Shown here: one piece after another, positions 32,393 to 43,796 of the stretch | How positions within the stretch are numbered: the first letter of the stretch is position 1 | How the letters are laid out: every line of letters begins with the position of its first letter | Notes under the pieces: model-generated | Told to the model about the DNA's origin: nothing | What the model saw: only the letters and a program-made list of their open reading frames with translations | Databases searched by the model: none | Assembly (NCBI GenBank): GCA_002342505.1 | Contig: DDQB01000085.1 | Coordinates: 1-43,796, forward strand | From: Acidaminococcaceae bacterium UBA2453 | GTDB taxonomy: Bacteria > Bacillota > Negativicutes > Acidaminococcales > Acidaminococcaceae | Direction of reading: 5' to 3' | Length of the DNA stretch: 43,796 bases | Position numbers and translations under genes: made by a program

Positions 32393-32468
32393 GCTGACAT
32401 AGCTCAATTGGCAGAGCAACGGTTTTGTAAACCGTAGGTTGTAGGTTCGATTCCTATTGTCAGCTCCA
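32393..32468 (+). tRNA. tRNA-Thr (anticodon TGT)
   Basis: Acceptor arms GCTGACA and TGTCAGC pair fully and CCA is encoded. The anticodon stem ACGGT/ACCGT encloses TTTGTAA, giving anticodon TGT for ACA and related Thr codons. The T arm carries GGTTCGATT. Confidence 0.95.
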
Positions 32469-32480
32469 GAAGATTTTAAT

Positions 32481-32565
32481 GGAGAGGTTCCCGAGTGGCT
32501 AAAGGGAGCAGACTGTAAATCTGCCGCGTTTCGCTTCGTTGGTTCGAATCCAACCCTCTCCACCA
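32481..32565 (+). tRNA. tRNA-Tyr (anticodon GTA)
   Basis: This is an 85-base class II tRNA with a long variable arm. Acceptor GGAGAGG pairs with CCTCTCC, discriminator A and CCA are encoded. Anticodon stem GCAGA/TCTGC encloses CTGTAAA, giving GTA. Confidence 0.95.
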
Positions 32566-32572
32566 TTTTTAT

Positions 32573-32648
<76 letters not shown>

Positions 32649-32660
32649 TATTGCAATGAC

Positions 32661-32736
<76 letters not shown>

Positions 32737-32745
32737 TTAAATTAT

Positions 32746-32822
32746 GGCGGCATAGCTCAGTTGGCTAGAGCAAGCGGTTCATACCCGCTGTGTCCGCGGT
32801 TCAAATCCGTGTGCCGCCACCA
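32746..32822 (+). tRNA. Elongator tRNA-Met (anticodon CAT)
   Basis: Acceptor GGCGGCA pairs with TGCCGCC. The anticodon stem AGCGG/CCGCT encloses TTCATAC, giving CAT. The body resembles elongator Met tRNA of Bacillus more than Ile2, which also has a CAT anticodon gene sequence. CCA is encoded. Confidence 0.9.
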
Positions 32823-32838
32823 TTTATTTAGTAAAGGA

Positions 32839-32870
32839 ACTCATACAAGATAACTTGTGTGGGTTTTTTT
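32839..32870 (+). terminator. Intrinsic terminator of the tRNA cluster
   Basis: ACTCATACAAG (32839-32849) pairs with CTTGTGTGGGT (32854-32864) over 11 positions with two G-U pairs, then a run of seven T. Confidence 0.9.
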
Positions 32871-32935
32871 ATCTTTTGCACTTTCCCGGCGCCGGAGGGT
32901 ATCGGAAGGATTCTGTCTGAAATTCTGTAAATTTA

Positions 32936-32964
32936 TTGACAGAAACAGGTAACTGTGGTATTAT
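32936..32964 (+). promoter_or_regulatory. Promoter of rpmG-secE-nusG
   Basis: A perfect TTGACA (32936-32941) and TATTAT (32959-32964) are 17 bases apart. This promoter probably also drives rplK and rplA. Confidence 0.85.
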
Positions 32965-33017
32965 CGTTTAGTGACATTTAGTTTACTGTATTTTATAGTT
33001 CGAAAGAGGTGGCAAGA

Positions 33018-33167
33018 ATGCGTACGTTGATTACATTGGCCTGCACGGAATGCAAGCAGAGAAACTATCAGACCAATAAAAACAAAAAGAACGATCCTGA
33101 TCGTATTGAGATTAAAAAGTATTGCAAATTCTGCAAGAAACACACTGCTCATAAAGAAACAAAATAA
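33018..33167 (+). CDS. rpmG: 50S ribosomal protein L33
   Basis: A 49-residue protein, MRTLITLACTECKQRNYQTN onward. The four cysteines (C9, C12 and the CKFC pair C36, C39) mark it as the zinc-binding C+ form of L33. The ATG at 33018 follows GAGGTGG. Location just before secE-nusG is universal in Firmicutes. Confidence 0.95.
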   Translation: MRTLITLACTECKQRNYQTNKNKKNDPDRIEIKKYCKFCKKHTAHKETK

Positions 33168-33208
33168 GTTTGGATTTTGAAGTGCTCACATAGCAAGGAT
33201 GTGGAAAT

Positions 33209-33433
33209 ATGACCGTTCCGGAAACTGCTTCGACAAACGAAACAAGTACGGTGGGGAAGATTACCGGGTTCATCAGTGAATCGAAGGAAGAATTGAAGAA
33301 AGTGGACTGGCCGACGCGGCAGGAACTGTTTTTAAATACTATTGTAGTATTGGTAGCGGTTATTTTGGTTGCGTTTTGTATCTGGGTCGCGGATTCGATT
33401 TTTTCCATTTTGATCAGAACCATCTTACGGTAA
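33209..33433 (+). CDS. secE: Protein translocase subunit SecE
   Basis: SecE stabilises the SecY channel. The 74-residue single-span form has a polar N-terminus and the conserved amphipathic segment SKEELKKVDWPTRQELF (about 29-45). One membrane helix follows (about 47-70). The ATG at 33209 is preceded by AAGGATGTGG. nusG follows 22 bases later. Confidence 0.95.
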   Translation: MTVPETASTNETSTVGKITGFISESKEELKKVDWPTRQELFLNTIVVLVAVILVAFCIWVADSIFSILIRTILR

Positions 33434-33449
33434 GAGGGATAAGGAGGAA

Positions 33450-33463
33450 GGGAGCGTGCTCCC
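33450..33463 (+). promoter_or_regulatory. Hairpin holding one of two nusG start codons
   Basis: GGGAGCGTGCTCCC is a perfect inverted repeat that folds as a five-pair stem with tetraloop CGTG, which contains the GTG start at 33456. The AAGGAGG site (33441-33447) is eight bases before GTG. If the hairpin is skipped as a folded block, the site is nine bases from the ATG at 33471. Confidence 0.5.
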
Positions 33464-34079
33464 GCTGATTATGGACGAAAACAAAAATGCTGAAACGTTA
33501 GAAAAGGGTAAACGGCATTGGTATGTCATCCATACTTATTCCGGTTATGAGAATAAGGTCAGTACAAATCTGGAACGTAAGGTTGATTCTCTGGGGCTGA
33601 GCGATAAGATCTTTCATATCATGATCCCCATGGAGAATGAAGTTGTAGCCGATGAACACGGAAACAAACGGGTTGTGACCCGCAAGGTATTCCCCGGATA
33701 TGTACTGGTGGAGATGATCATTGACGATCGTACCTGGTATGTGGTTCGGAATACGCCTGGCGTTACGGGCTTTGTAGGTCCCGATAACAAACAACCTGTC
33801 CCGTTGTCGGATGAAGAGGTCAGACGTATCCTGGCTGCCAGTGCAAACGGGCAGGAAGTTCAGGAAGAGGGCGAAGAGATGATTCAGCCCAGGCCGAGAC
33901 CGCAGATTTATTTGCAATTACAGCAGAGAGTTCGCCTGAAGACCGGTCCTTTTGCCAATTTTGAAGGCATTGTTTCGGCAATTGACGCAGAACGCGGCAA
34001 GCTAAAAGTGCTGGTCGATATGTTCGGTCGCGAAACCCCTGTTGATATTGATTATACCCAAGTGGAAGAAATTGAATGA
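33456..34079 (+). CDS. nusG: Transcription antitermination factor NusG
   Basis: NusG binds RNA polymerase, affects pausing and links to Rho or ribosomes. The protein (207 residues from GTG at 33456) has the NGN domain starting at KRHWYVIHTYSGYENKV and the KOW domain near the end (RLKTGPFANFEGIVSAID). Between them is an acidic linker of about 25 residues (QEVQEEGEEMIQPRP). GTG at 33456 has ideal spacing from AAGGAGG, but ATG at 33471 becomes equally well spaced if the intervening hairpin folds; the product would then be 202 residues. The end of the protein is undisputed. Confidence 0.94.
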   Translation: MLPLIMDENKNAETLEKGKRHWYVIHTYSGYENKVSTNLERKVDSLGLSDKIFHIMIPMENEVVADEHGNKRVVTRKVFPGYVLVEMIIDDRTWYVVRNTPGVTGFVGPDNKQPVPLSDEEVRRILAASANGQEVQEEGEEMIQPRPRPQIYLQLQQRVRLKTGPFANFEGIVSAIDAERGKLKVLVDMFGRETPVDIDYTQVEEIE

Positions 34080-34097
34080 TAAGGAGGTGTAAGAAAC

Positions 34098-34523
34098 ATG
34101 GCAAAGAAAGTTGCTAAGGTTGTAAAGTTACAGGTTCCTGGCGGTAAAGCTACTCCGGCACCTCCGGTTGGCCCTGCACTGGGTCAGGCTGGCGTTAACA
34201 TTATGGCTTTCGTAAAGGACTTCAATGCCCGTACCGCACAGCAGGTTGGCCTGATCATTCCTGTTGAGATTACTGTATTTGAAGACCGTTCCTTTACGTT
34301 TATCACCAAGACCCCGCCCGCCGCAGTATTGCTGAAGAAAGCTGCAGGTCTGGAAAAAGCGTCCGGTGAACCGAACAAGAAGAAAGTCGCTACCCTGAGC
34401 CGCGATAAAGCCCGCGAAATTGCCCAGAGCAAGATGCAGGATCTAAATGCAGCGGATGTGGAAGCAGCAACCCGTATGATTGAAGGCACTGCCCGCAGCA
34501 TGGGTATCGTAATTACTGACTGA
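34098..34523 (+). CDS. rplK: 50S ribosomal protein L11
   Basis: L11 binds the GTPase-associated centre of 23S rRNA. The 141-residue protein is full length, with the N-terminal KLQVPGGKATPAPPVGPALG signature (about 10-29) and the C-terminal rRNA-binding domain (KMQDLNAADVEAATRMIEGT). The ATG at 34098 follows AAGGAGGTG. It precedes the L1 regulatory element. Confidence 0.97.
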   Translation: MAKKVAKVVKLQVPGGKATPAPPVGPALGQAGVNIMAFVKDFNARTAQQVGLIIPVEITVFEDRSFTFITKTPPAAVLLKKAAGLEKASGEPNKKKVATLSRDKAREIAQSKMQDLNAADVEAATRMIEGTARSMGIVITD

Positions 34524-34541
34524 CCGCAGTCAGGCTAAGAA

Positions 34542-34568
34542 GTGGGAGGCGCAAGCCGCTAATACCAC
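34542..34568 (+). promoter_or_regulatory. L1-binding autoregulatory mRNA element
   Basis: GTGGGAGGC followed by a GCAA-capped GGC/GCC stem and TAATACCAC reproduces the two strands of the L1-binding site in helix 77 of 23S rRNA (GUGGGAGG and AAUACCAC). It lies between rplK and rplA, just before the rplA ribosome site. Excess L1 would bind here and reduce translation of the operon. Confidence 0.85.
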
Positions 34569-34583
34569 AGGGAGGATTTTATA

Positions 34584-35288
34584 ATGGCTAAAAAGCATGG
34601 CAAAAAGTATGTTGACGTTTTAAAACTGATTGATGAGAACAAGTTCTATTCTCCGAAAGAAGCGGTAGAACTGGTTAAGAAAACCGTTATCACCAAATTT
34701 GACAGCTCCATCGACGTATCTTTCCGTCTGGGCATCAATCCGAAGTACGCTGACCAGCAGGTTCGCGGCGCTATGGTACTGCCGCACGGAACCGGCAAAT
34801 CCAAAAAGGTGCTGGTTTTTGCGGAAGGCGCTAAGGCTGAAGAAGCAAAAGCAGCAGGCGCGGATTATGTTGGCGGAGACGATATGGTAGCCAAGATTCA
34901 GGGCGGCTGGTTTGACTTTGAAGTCTGCGTTGCAACCCCGAACATGATGGGCAAGGTTGGCCGTCTTGGTAAACTGCTGGGCCCGAAAGGCCTGATGCCT
35001 AACCCGAAGGTTGGCACGGTGACCATGGATGTTGCCAAAGCAATCAACGAGATCAAAGCAGGTAAAGTTGAATACCGTGCTGATAAAGCCGGCAACGTAC
35101 AGGCTATGATCGGAAAGTCTTCTTTCTCGGAAGAAGCGCTTCTGGATAACTACATTGCATTAGTTACTACTTTGATCAAGGTAAAACCGTCCGGAGCAAA
35201 AGGACAGTACATTAAGTCTGTTACCTTATCCACCACGATGGGCCCTGGCATCAAAATTGATGTTCTCAAAGCAGACAGCGCAAAATAA
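34584..35288 (+). CDS. rplA: 50S ribosomal protein L1
   Basis: L1 forms the mobile stalk near the E site and represses its own mRNA. The 234-residue protein is full length, with RLGINPKYADQQVRGAMVLP and the signature KVGRLGKLLGPKGLMPNPK. The ATG at 34584 follows GGGAGG. The rplJ leader follows. Confidence 0.97.
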   Translation: MAKKHGKKYVDVLKLIDENKFYSPKEAVELVKKTVITKFDSSIDVSFRLGINPKYADQQVRGAMVLPHGTGKSKKVLVFAEGAKAEEAKAAGADYVGGDDMVAKIQGGWFDFEVCVATPNMMGKVGRLGKLLGPKGLMPNPKVGTVTMDVAKAINEIKAGKVEYRADKAGNVQAMIGKSSFSEEALLDNYIALVTTLIKVKPSGAKGQYIKSVTLSTTMGPGIKIDVLKADSAK

Positions 35289-35321
35289 TCCGGAAACAAC
35301 ATTTAAATCAGAAGATAATCG

Positions 35322-35412
35322 GGCCACAGACAGCAGGTGCGAAAGCGCAAGTACGAACTGAGTACGCCTGCCGAGGCTGGAGACGTTGAAGATAGATGGT
35401 TAAGCCCTTCAC
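35322..35412 (+). promoter_or_regulatory. L10 leader (binding site for L10-L12 complex)
   Basis: The leader of rplJ contains the hallmark CAGCAGG (35331-35337) and CCTGCCG (35367-35373) arms with AGG following, a GCGAAAGC tetraloop stem and a small GTAC/GTAC hairpin. This matches the known L10 leader of Firmicutes, in which L10-L12 binding promotes attenuation downstream. Confidence 0.8.
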
Positions 35413-35445
35413 GACCTCTGGCAGTTTCGGCCGAGAGGTCTTTTT
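35413..35445 (+). terminator. Attenuator terminator before rplJ
   Basis: GACCTCTGGC (35413-35422) pairs with GCC-G-AGAGGTC (35430-35440), one bulged base, followed by five T. It lies directly downstream of the L10 leader and would reduce rplJL transcription when L10 is in excess. Confidence 0.85.
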
Positions 35446-35493
35446 GATTTATAAAAAGTAAGTCAAAATATAAAAAGAAGGAGGTGCAACACA

Positions 35494-36024
35494 TTGAAGA
35501 CAAAAGAACAGAAGCAGATTCAGCTGGCTGAGATCAACAAGATGTTTGACGAAGCTAAAAGCGCTGTGTTAGTCGATTTCAACGGGCTGACTGTAGCAGA
35601 AGATACTGAACTTCGCCGCAAAGTCCGTGAAGCGGGCGCAACTTATACCGTATATAAAAATACGCTGATTGCGCTGGCAGCTAAAGAACACGGCCTGGAG
35701 AAACTGGTTCCCGTGCTGGAAAAGAACACGGCTATCTGCTCTTCTTCGGAAGATGCAGTCGTTGCCTGCAAAGTCATTTGTGATTTTATGAAAGATCACA
35801 AAAAGATGGAACTGAAAGCCGGCGTTGTAGAAGGCAAAGTCGTATCTGTTGATGAAGTTAAAGCTGTGGCAGAACTGCCGCCGAAAGAAGTACTGGTTGC
35901 AAAAATGCTTGGCAGCCTGAATGCTCCGATCTCCGGTTTGGTTCGTACACTCAACGGAACCGTGGCAAAGATCGTATATGCATTGGATGCTATTCGCGAA
36001 CAGAAAGAAAAACAATCCGCATAA
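35494..36024 (+). CDS. rplJ: 50S ribosomal protein L10
   Basis: L10 anchors the L7/L12 dimers on the ribosome. The 176-residue protein has SAVLVDFNGLTVAEDTELRRKVREAG-type N-terminal sequence and a C-terminal helix for L12 (LVRTLNGTVAKIVYALDAI). The start is TTG at 35494, preceded by GAAGGAGGTG with good spacing; no in-frame ATG lies nearby. The low-efficiency start may help hold the L10 to L12 ratio down. Confidence 0.96.
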   Translation: MKTKEQKQIQLAEINKMFDEAKSAVLVDFNGLTVAEDTELRRKVREAGATYTVYKNTLIALAAKEHGLEKLVPVLEKNTAICSSSEDAVVACKVICDFMKDHKKMELKAGVVEGKVVSVDEVKAVAELPPKEVLVAKMLGSLNAPISGLVRTLNGTVAKIVYALDAIREQKEKQSA

Positions 36025-36079
36025 AATGTGGTTGACGTATTAAAAATTTAAATTATTAAAATTAATGGAGGAAATTATA

Positions 36080-36454
36080 ATGAACAAAGATCAGATTATT
36101 GAAGCTATTGAGAAAATGTCCGTATTGGAACTGGCAGAACTGGTAAAAGCTCTGGAAGAAAAATTTGGCGTTTCCGCTGCTGCTCCGGTAGCTGTTGCTG
36201 CTGTTGGCGCTGCTCCGGCTGCTGCCGCTGCTGCTGAAGAACAGACCGAATTCGACGTAATCCTGAAAGAAGCTGGCGCTGGCAAGATCAACGTTATCAA
36301 AGCTGTTCGCGAAATCACCGGCCTGGGCCTGAAAGAAGCCAAAGCCCTGGTTGACGGCGCTCCGAAAGCTGTTAAAGAGAAAGTTTCCAAAGCTGACGCT
36401 GACGAAGCTAAAGCAAAACTGGAAGCTGCTGGCGCAACTGTTGAACTGAAGTAA
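36080..36454 (+). CDS. rplL: 50S ribosomal protein L7/L12
   Basis: L7/L12 recruits translation GTPases. The 124-residue protein has an N-terminal dimerisation helix (DQIIEAIEKMSVLELAELVK) and an Ala-rich hinge (about 35-55). The C-terminal domain follows, with KINVIKAVREITGLGLKEAK. The ATG at 36080 follows GGAGG; an in-frame ATG at 36065 overlaps that site. A terminator follows, separating rplJL from rpoBC. Confidence 0.97.
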   Translation: MNKDQIIEAIEKMSVLELAELVKALEEKFGVSAAAPVAVAAVGAAPAAAAAAEEQTEFDVILKEAGAGKINVIKAVREITGLGLKEAKALVDGAPKAVKEKVSKADADEAKAKLEAAGATVELK

Positions 36455-36471
36455 TTCTTTATAGTAATCCG

Positions 36472-36502
36472 AAAGCCGGTCCGTTACGGGGCCGGCTTTT
36501 TT
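36472..36502 (+). terminator. Intrinsic terminator after rplL
   Basis: AAAGCCGGTCC (36472-36482) pairs with GGGCCGGCTTT (36489-36499) over 11 positions, followed by a T run. Confidence 0.9.
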
Positions 36503-36518
36503 CTTTGCGAATTCAGGG

Positions 36519-36548
36519 TTGACAATTCTGGGGGACTTGTGGTATCAT
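36519..36548 (+). promoter_or_regulatory. rpoBC promoter
   Basis: A perfect TTGACA (36519-36524) and TATCAT (36543-36548) are 18 bases apart, so rpoBC has its own transcription start near 36555, about 225 bases upstream of rpoB. Confidence 0.8.
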
Positions 36549-36603
36549 TATTTACCACAATTATGCTTTTGATTAAAAACCAAGAAGTAATTGCAGGCTT
36601 GTC

Positions 36604-36735
36604 TACAACGGTCAGACAGTGTAGTGGTTCACGTCGGCCGCCATATCGTAGGGATGAAGTACGTTCGTCTGGAGAAAATAACAGGGTAATCTTGCGGTAA
36701 GAGCCTTGTTTTTTTTGGCTATGTACAACGTACTT
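36604..36735 (+). promoter_or_regulatory. Structured rpoB leader with an attenuator-like hairpin
   Basis: A hairpin pairs AACAGGG (36680-36686) with CCTTGTT (36704-36710) and runs into eight T (36709-36716), as an intrinsic terminator would. It is enclosed by a perfect nine-base inverted repeat, AAGTACGTT (36657-36665) with AACGTACTT (36727-36735). Upstream, CTACA and TGTAG (around 36604-36625) can form a further stem. The rpoB ATG is about 45 bases beyond. This looks like a leader regulating rpoBC read-through. Confidence 0.5.
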
Positions 36736-36780
36736 GGTTTTGTATTGCCTGACATCATATGACAAGGAGTGAAAACCTAC

Positions 36781-40551
<3,771 letters not shown>

Positions 40552-40569
40552 GAAGGGAGCGAAGGGTTC

Positions 40570-43500
40570 TTGTTAGACGTTAATAATTTTAATTCAATGC
40601 GCATAGGGCTTGCTTCACCGGAACTGATCCGGTCCTGGTCTCATGGAGAGGTTAAGAAGCCCGAAACAATTAACTACAGAACGTTAAAACCCGAAACAGA
40701 CGGACTGTTCTGTGAAAGAATCTTTGGTCCTATTAAAGACTGGGAATGTCACTGCGGCAAATTCAAACGGATTCGTTATAAAGGAATCGTATGCGATAAG
40801 TGCGGCGTTGAAGTGACCCGGTCCAAAGTCCGTCGCGACAGGATGGGGCATATTGAACTGGCTGCGCCGGTCTCCCATATTTGGTATTTCAAAGGAATTC
40901 CCAGCCGGATGGGCCTGATCCTGGACATATCCCCCCGCAGCCTGGAACGCGTTCTGTATTTCGTAAATTACATCGTTCTGGATCCCGGCGAAACACCGCT
41001 GCAGAAAAAACAGCTTCTGACAGAAGCGGAATATCTCAGCGCCCGGGATAAATACGGCGATACGTTCCGTGCGGAAATGGGCGCTTCTGCTGTCAAGGAG
41101 TTGCTGGAAGAGATTGATATCCCTGCGCTGGTAACAGAACTGCGTGAAGAACTGAAAGGCGCTACCGGTCAGAAAAAGGTCCGTATTGTTCGCCGTCTGG
41201 AAGTTGCGGAAGCATTCCAGAAATCCGGAAACAAGCCGTCCTGGATGATTCTGGACGTGGTTCCGGTCATCCCGCCTGACCTTCGTCCCATGGTACAGTT
41301 AGACGGAGGACGTTTTGCGACCAGCGACCTGAACGACCTGTACCGTCGCGTCATCAACCGTAACAATCGTCTGAAACGGTTGCTGGAACTGCATGCGCCG
41401 GATATTATTGTACGGAATGAAAAACGCATGCTGCAGGAAGCAGTAGATGCGCTGATCGATAATGGCCGTCGCGGCCGTCCGATCGTGGGACCCGGAAACC
41501 GTCCGCTGAAATCCCTGTCCGACATGCTGAAAGGAAAACAGGGCCGGTTCCGTCAGAACCTGCTTGGTAAGCGCGTCGACTATTCCGGTCGTTCCGTTAT
41601 CGTAGTAGGACCTGAAATGAAGATGCACCAGTGCGGCCTGCCAAAGGAAATGGCGCTGGAACTGTTCAAACCTTTTGTAATGAAACGGCTGCAGGATAAC
41701 GATCCCGGCCTGAATATCCGCGCTGCAAAACGCATGGTGGAACGCGCGACTCCGGAAGTCTGGGATGTGCTGGAAGAAGTCATCAAAGAACATCCGGTGC
41801 TGTTGAACCGTGCACCGACGCTGCATCGTCTGGGCATCCAGGCTTTTGAGCCTGTCCTGACAGAAGGCCGCGCCATTACACTGCATCCGCTGGTATGCAC
41901 CGCTTACAATGCGGACTTTGACGGAGACCAGATGGCCGTGCATCTGCCGCTTTCTGTGGAAGCTCAGGCAGAGGCCCGCCTGATGATGATGTCTGTCAAC
42001 AATATCCTGGCGCCGAAAGACGGCAAGCCGGTTGCGGTACCGACGCAGGATATGGTGCTGGGCGCCTATTACATGACCATTGAAAAGCCCGGCGCTAAGG
42101 GCGAAGGAAACCGTTACAGCAGCCTGCATGAAGCCCTGATGGCTTACTACCATAAATATCTGGATCTGCAGGCCCGGATCAAGATCTTGATTCCCAATAA
42201 AGATATCGTAGGCGAGACCCGTACAGAAGGTATGAGCCTGGTCGATACTACTATCGGGAATGCTATGTATAATGAAGCGTTGCCGAAAGAATTACGCTTC
42301 TTCAGCAAAAAGAAAGACGAGGAGACCGGTGAAGAGTACTGGCATCTTGGTCAGCTCATCACCAAAAAGGAACTGGGCAAACTGGTTGCCAAAGCCCACA
42401 AGATGTATGGGAATCTGGGTACGGCCAACGTGCTGGATATCGTCAAGAAGATGGGGTACGACAATGCCTGCCAGTCCGGTATTTCCATTGCGGTTTCCGA
42501 TATCCATGTGCCTCAGGGCAAATACGAGATCATCCAGGCTTCCGAAAAACTGGTTGACCGGACGGAAGCTATGTATCGCCGCGGCCTGATGACCGATGAC
42601 GAACGCTACAAAAAAGTAGTTGATATCTGGAATAAGGCTACGGATGATGTGGCTGAACTGTTGAAAGATGCAAATACTGCAGATAAATTTAATCCAATTG
42701 CCATGATGGCGGATTCCGGCGCCCGCGGCAGCATTGACCAGATTAAACAGCTGGCCGGCATGCGCGGACTGATGGCGGATCCTTCCGGTCGTATCATTGA
42801 CCGTCCTGTAAAGGCGAACTTCCGCGAAGGCCTGACGATTTTGGAATACTTCATTTCCAGTCACGGCGCCCGTAAAGGTCTGGCTGATACCGCGCTGCGT
42901 ACGGCAGACTCCGGTTACCTGACCCGCCGTCTGGTAGACGTTGCGCAGGATGTAATCGTTCGCGAGGACGACTGTGATATTCATACCTGCAACCTGACCA
43001 AAGAACGGAAACGGTTGTGCAAGGCGGAATTGGGCGTAAGCGCCAAGAAGATCCGGGCCAAAGTGCTGGGACGCACGCTGGCCTCTACCATTATCGATGA
43101 AACGACAGGCACCCCGATTGCAGAATCTGATACCATTATCACCAACGACGTGTACAAACGCTTGATGGATGCGAACGTGACTACGATCAGCCTGTATGTT
43201 TCGGACGACGCCGGTAACATTGGTGAAGAACGCGAAGAAGTGGCCATCAATATTCCGGAAGAGTTTGCGGTCGGCAAGATCAAGGAAATGCTGATGCTGC
43301 AGTTTGTCAATAAAGAGGTTTCGGAAGATATTACAAACGCTGACGGCGAAGTCCTTGTCCATGCTGGTGATGAACTGACGGAAAGCGATATCGACCGCAT
43401 CCTGAAAGATGGTACGGTGGAAGAGATTTCTGTCCGCCATAATGAAATTGACGGAATCGAAATCGAAGCCATCACAGAAAACGGAACGGAGATCGAATCC

Positions 43501-43796
43501 CTGCATGACCGGATCATCGGCCGGACGCTGGCAGAAGATGTGGTGGATGAAAAGGGCAACTTGCTGTTCCATATCAATGAATACATTACTGAAGCTATGG
43601 CGGATGTCATTGCGGCTATGCGTGACAAGGTCAAGATCCGTACCGTACTGACCTGTAAATCCAAATTTGGCGTATGCCGCAAGTGTTACGGACGGAATCT
43701 GGCAACCGACCACAACGTTGATGTGGGCGAAGCTGTCGGCACGATTGCAGCACAGGCCATCGGCGAACCGGGTACGCAGCTGACCATGCGTACGTT
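40570..43796 (+). CDS. rpoC: DNA-directed RNA polymerase subunit beta' (partial, runs off the window)
   Basis: 1075 codons are visible, without a stop. The start is TTG at 40570 (product MLDVNNFNSMRIGLASP), with GGGAG and GAAGGG upstream, 18 bases after rpoB. The N-terminal zinc site is C60, C62, C75 and C78. The active-site magnesium motif NADFDGDQM is at about 447-455. The second zinc site appears late, as a Cys in REDDCDIH and the LTCKSKFGVCRKC cluster. The final visible residues, GTQLTMRT, lie in the trigger-loop/bridge downstream region common to all beta' proteins. Confidence 0.97.
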   Translation, partial: MLDVNNFNSMRIGLASPELIRSWSHGEVKKPETINYRTLKPETDGLFCERIFGPIKDWECHCGKFKRIRYKGIVCDKCGVEVTRSKVRRDRMGHIELAAPVSHIWYFKGIPSRMGLILDISPRSLERVLYFVNYIVLDPGETPLQKKQLLTEAEYLSARDKYGDTFRAEMGASAVKELLEEIDIPALVTELREELKGATGQKKVRIVRRLEVAEAFQKSGNKPSWMILDVVPVIPPDLRPMVQLDGGRFATSDLNDLYRRVINRNNRLKRLLELHAPDIIVRNEKRMLQEAVDALIDNGRRGRPIVGPGNRPLKSLSDMLKGKQGRFRQNLLGKRVDYSGRSVIVVGPEMKMHQCGLPKEMALELFKPFVMKRLQDNDPGLNIRAAKRMVERATPEVWDVLEEVIKEHPVLLNRAPTLHRLGIQAFEPVLTEGRAITLHPLVCTAYNADFDGDQMAVHLPLSVEAQAEARLMMMSVNNILAPKDGKPVAVPTQDMVLGAYYMTIEKPGAKGEGNRYSSLHEALMAYYHKYLDLQARIKILIPNKDIVGETRTEGMSLVDTTIGNAMYNEALPKELRFFSKKKDEETGEEYWHLGQLITKKELGKLVAKAHKMYGNLGTANVLDIVKKMGYDNACQSGISIAVSDIHVPQGKYEIIQASEKLVDRTEAMYRRGLMTDDERYKKVVDIWNKATDDVAELLKDANTADKFNPIAMMADSGARGSIDQIKQLAGMRGLMADPSGRIIDRPVKANFREGLTILEYFISSHGARKGLADTALRTADSGYLTRRLVDVAQDVIVREDDCDIHTCNLTKERKRLCKAELGVSAKKIRAKVLGRTLASTIIDETTGTPIAESDTIITNDVYKRLMDANVTTISLYVSDDAGNIGEEREEVAINIPEEFAVGKIKEMLMLQFVNKEVSEDITNADGEVLVHAGDELTESDIDRILKDGTVEEISVRHNEIDGIEIEAITENGTEIESLHDRIIGRTLAEDVVDEKGNLLFHINEYITEAMADVIAAMRDKVKIRTVLTCKSKFGVCRKCYGRNLATDHNVDVGEAVGTIAAQAIGEPGTQLTMRT

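Noticed and set aside
32746..32822. tRNA-Ile2 (CAT with lysidine)
   Set aside because: The CAT anticodon could belong to Ile2, but the acceptor and anticodon arms (TTCATAC loop) resemble elongator Met. Ile2 remains a minor alternative.
42292..43713. 473-codon open frame on the minus strand
   Set aside because: Antisense to rpoC, whose conserved motifs are in frame on the plus strand. Long antisense frames are common opposite strongly biased genes.

Overview
The window is a gene-dense bacterial chromosome segment of roughly 50% G+C. The gene order is that of a Firmicute: comEA-comEC-holA; lspA-rluD-pyrR; ctsR-clpC-radA; yacL-ispD-ispF-gltX-cysS-mrnC-rlmB-rae1-sigH; rpmG-secE-nusG-rplKA-rplJL-rpoBC. 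A CarD-type regulator, an acyl-CoA dehydrogenase of the butyryl-CoA type, ThyX and a noncanonical Clp ATPase point to an anaerobe, probably in the Negativicutes (perhaps near Acidaminococcaceae). This placement is inferred from gene content and is not a database result. No insertion sequence, prophage, CRISPR array or rRNA gene was seen.

Layout. Positions 1-4300 hold DNA uptake (comEA, comEC) and the clamp-loader delta subunit (holA). Positions 4280-10510 hold metabolic and housekeeping units: a long divergent glutamine synthetase with a structured leader, an acyl-CoA dehydrogenase, lspA-rluD, a pyrR without pyr genes, and a small secreted protein. Positions 10586-11212 hold the only minus-strand gene, which resembles S-adenosylmethionine decarboxylase but lacks the catalytic serine. 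Positions 11300-15854 hold recD2-comFC-pgi. Positions 15917-20443 hold the stress operon ctsR-clpC-radA. Its ClpC carries an N-terminal zinc finger, lacks the usual middle domain, and has no mcsA or mcsB beside it. Positions 20490-29611 hold carD and a long run of isoprenoid, aminoacyl-tRNA synthetase, RNA-processing and thymidylate genes. Positions 29669-32312 hold sigH, an orphan BrxF-like P-loop protein and pfkA. Positions 32344-32870 hold five tRNA genes (Thr, Tyr, initiator Met, Thr, elongator Met). Positions 32936 to the end hold the ribosomal protein and RNA polymerase cluster; rpoC runs off the right edge.

The window links transcription components (CarD, SigH, NusG, RpoB, RpoC) with translation (L33, L11, L1, L10, L7/L12, GltX, CysS, tRNAs) and protein quality control. 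Classical autoregulatory RNA elements are visible for L1 (between rplK and rplA) and for L10 (an rplJ leader with attenuator). Many sigma-70-type promoters are close to consensus and many intrinsic terminators are clear, so transcription units can be drawn with some confidence.

The items most worth following up are the BrxF-like ATPase outside any BREX locus and next to pfkA, the AdoMetDC-like pseudoenzyme with a basic tail, the zinc-finger ClpC without a middle domain, a hairpin that holds one of two possible nusG start codons, and the structured leaders of glnA and rpoB.
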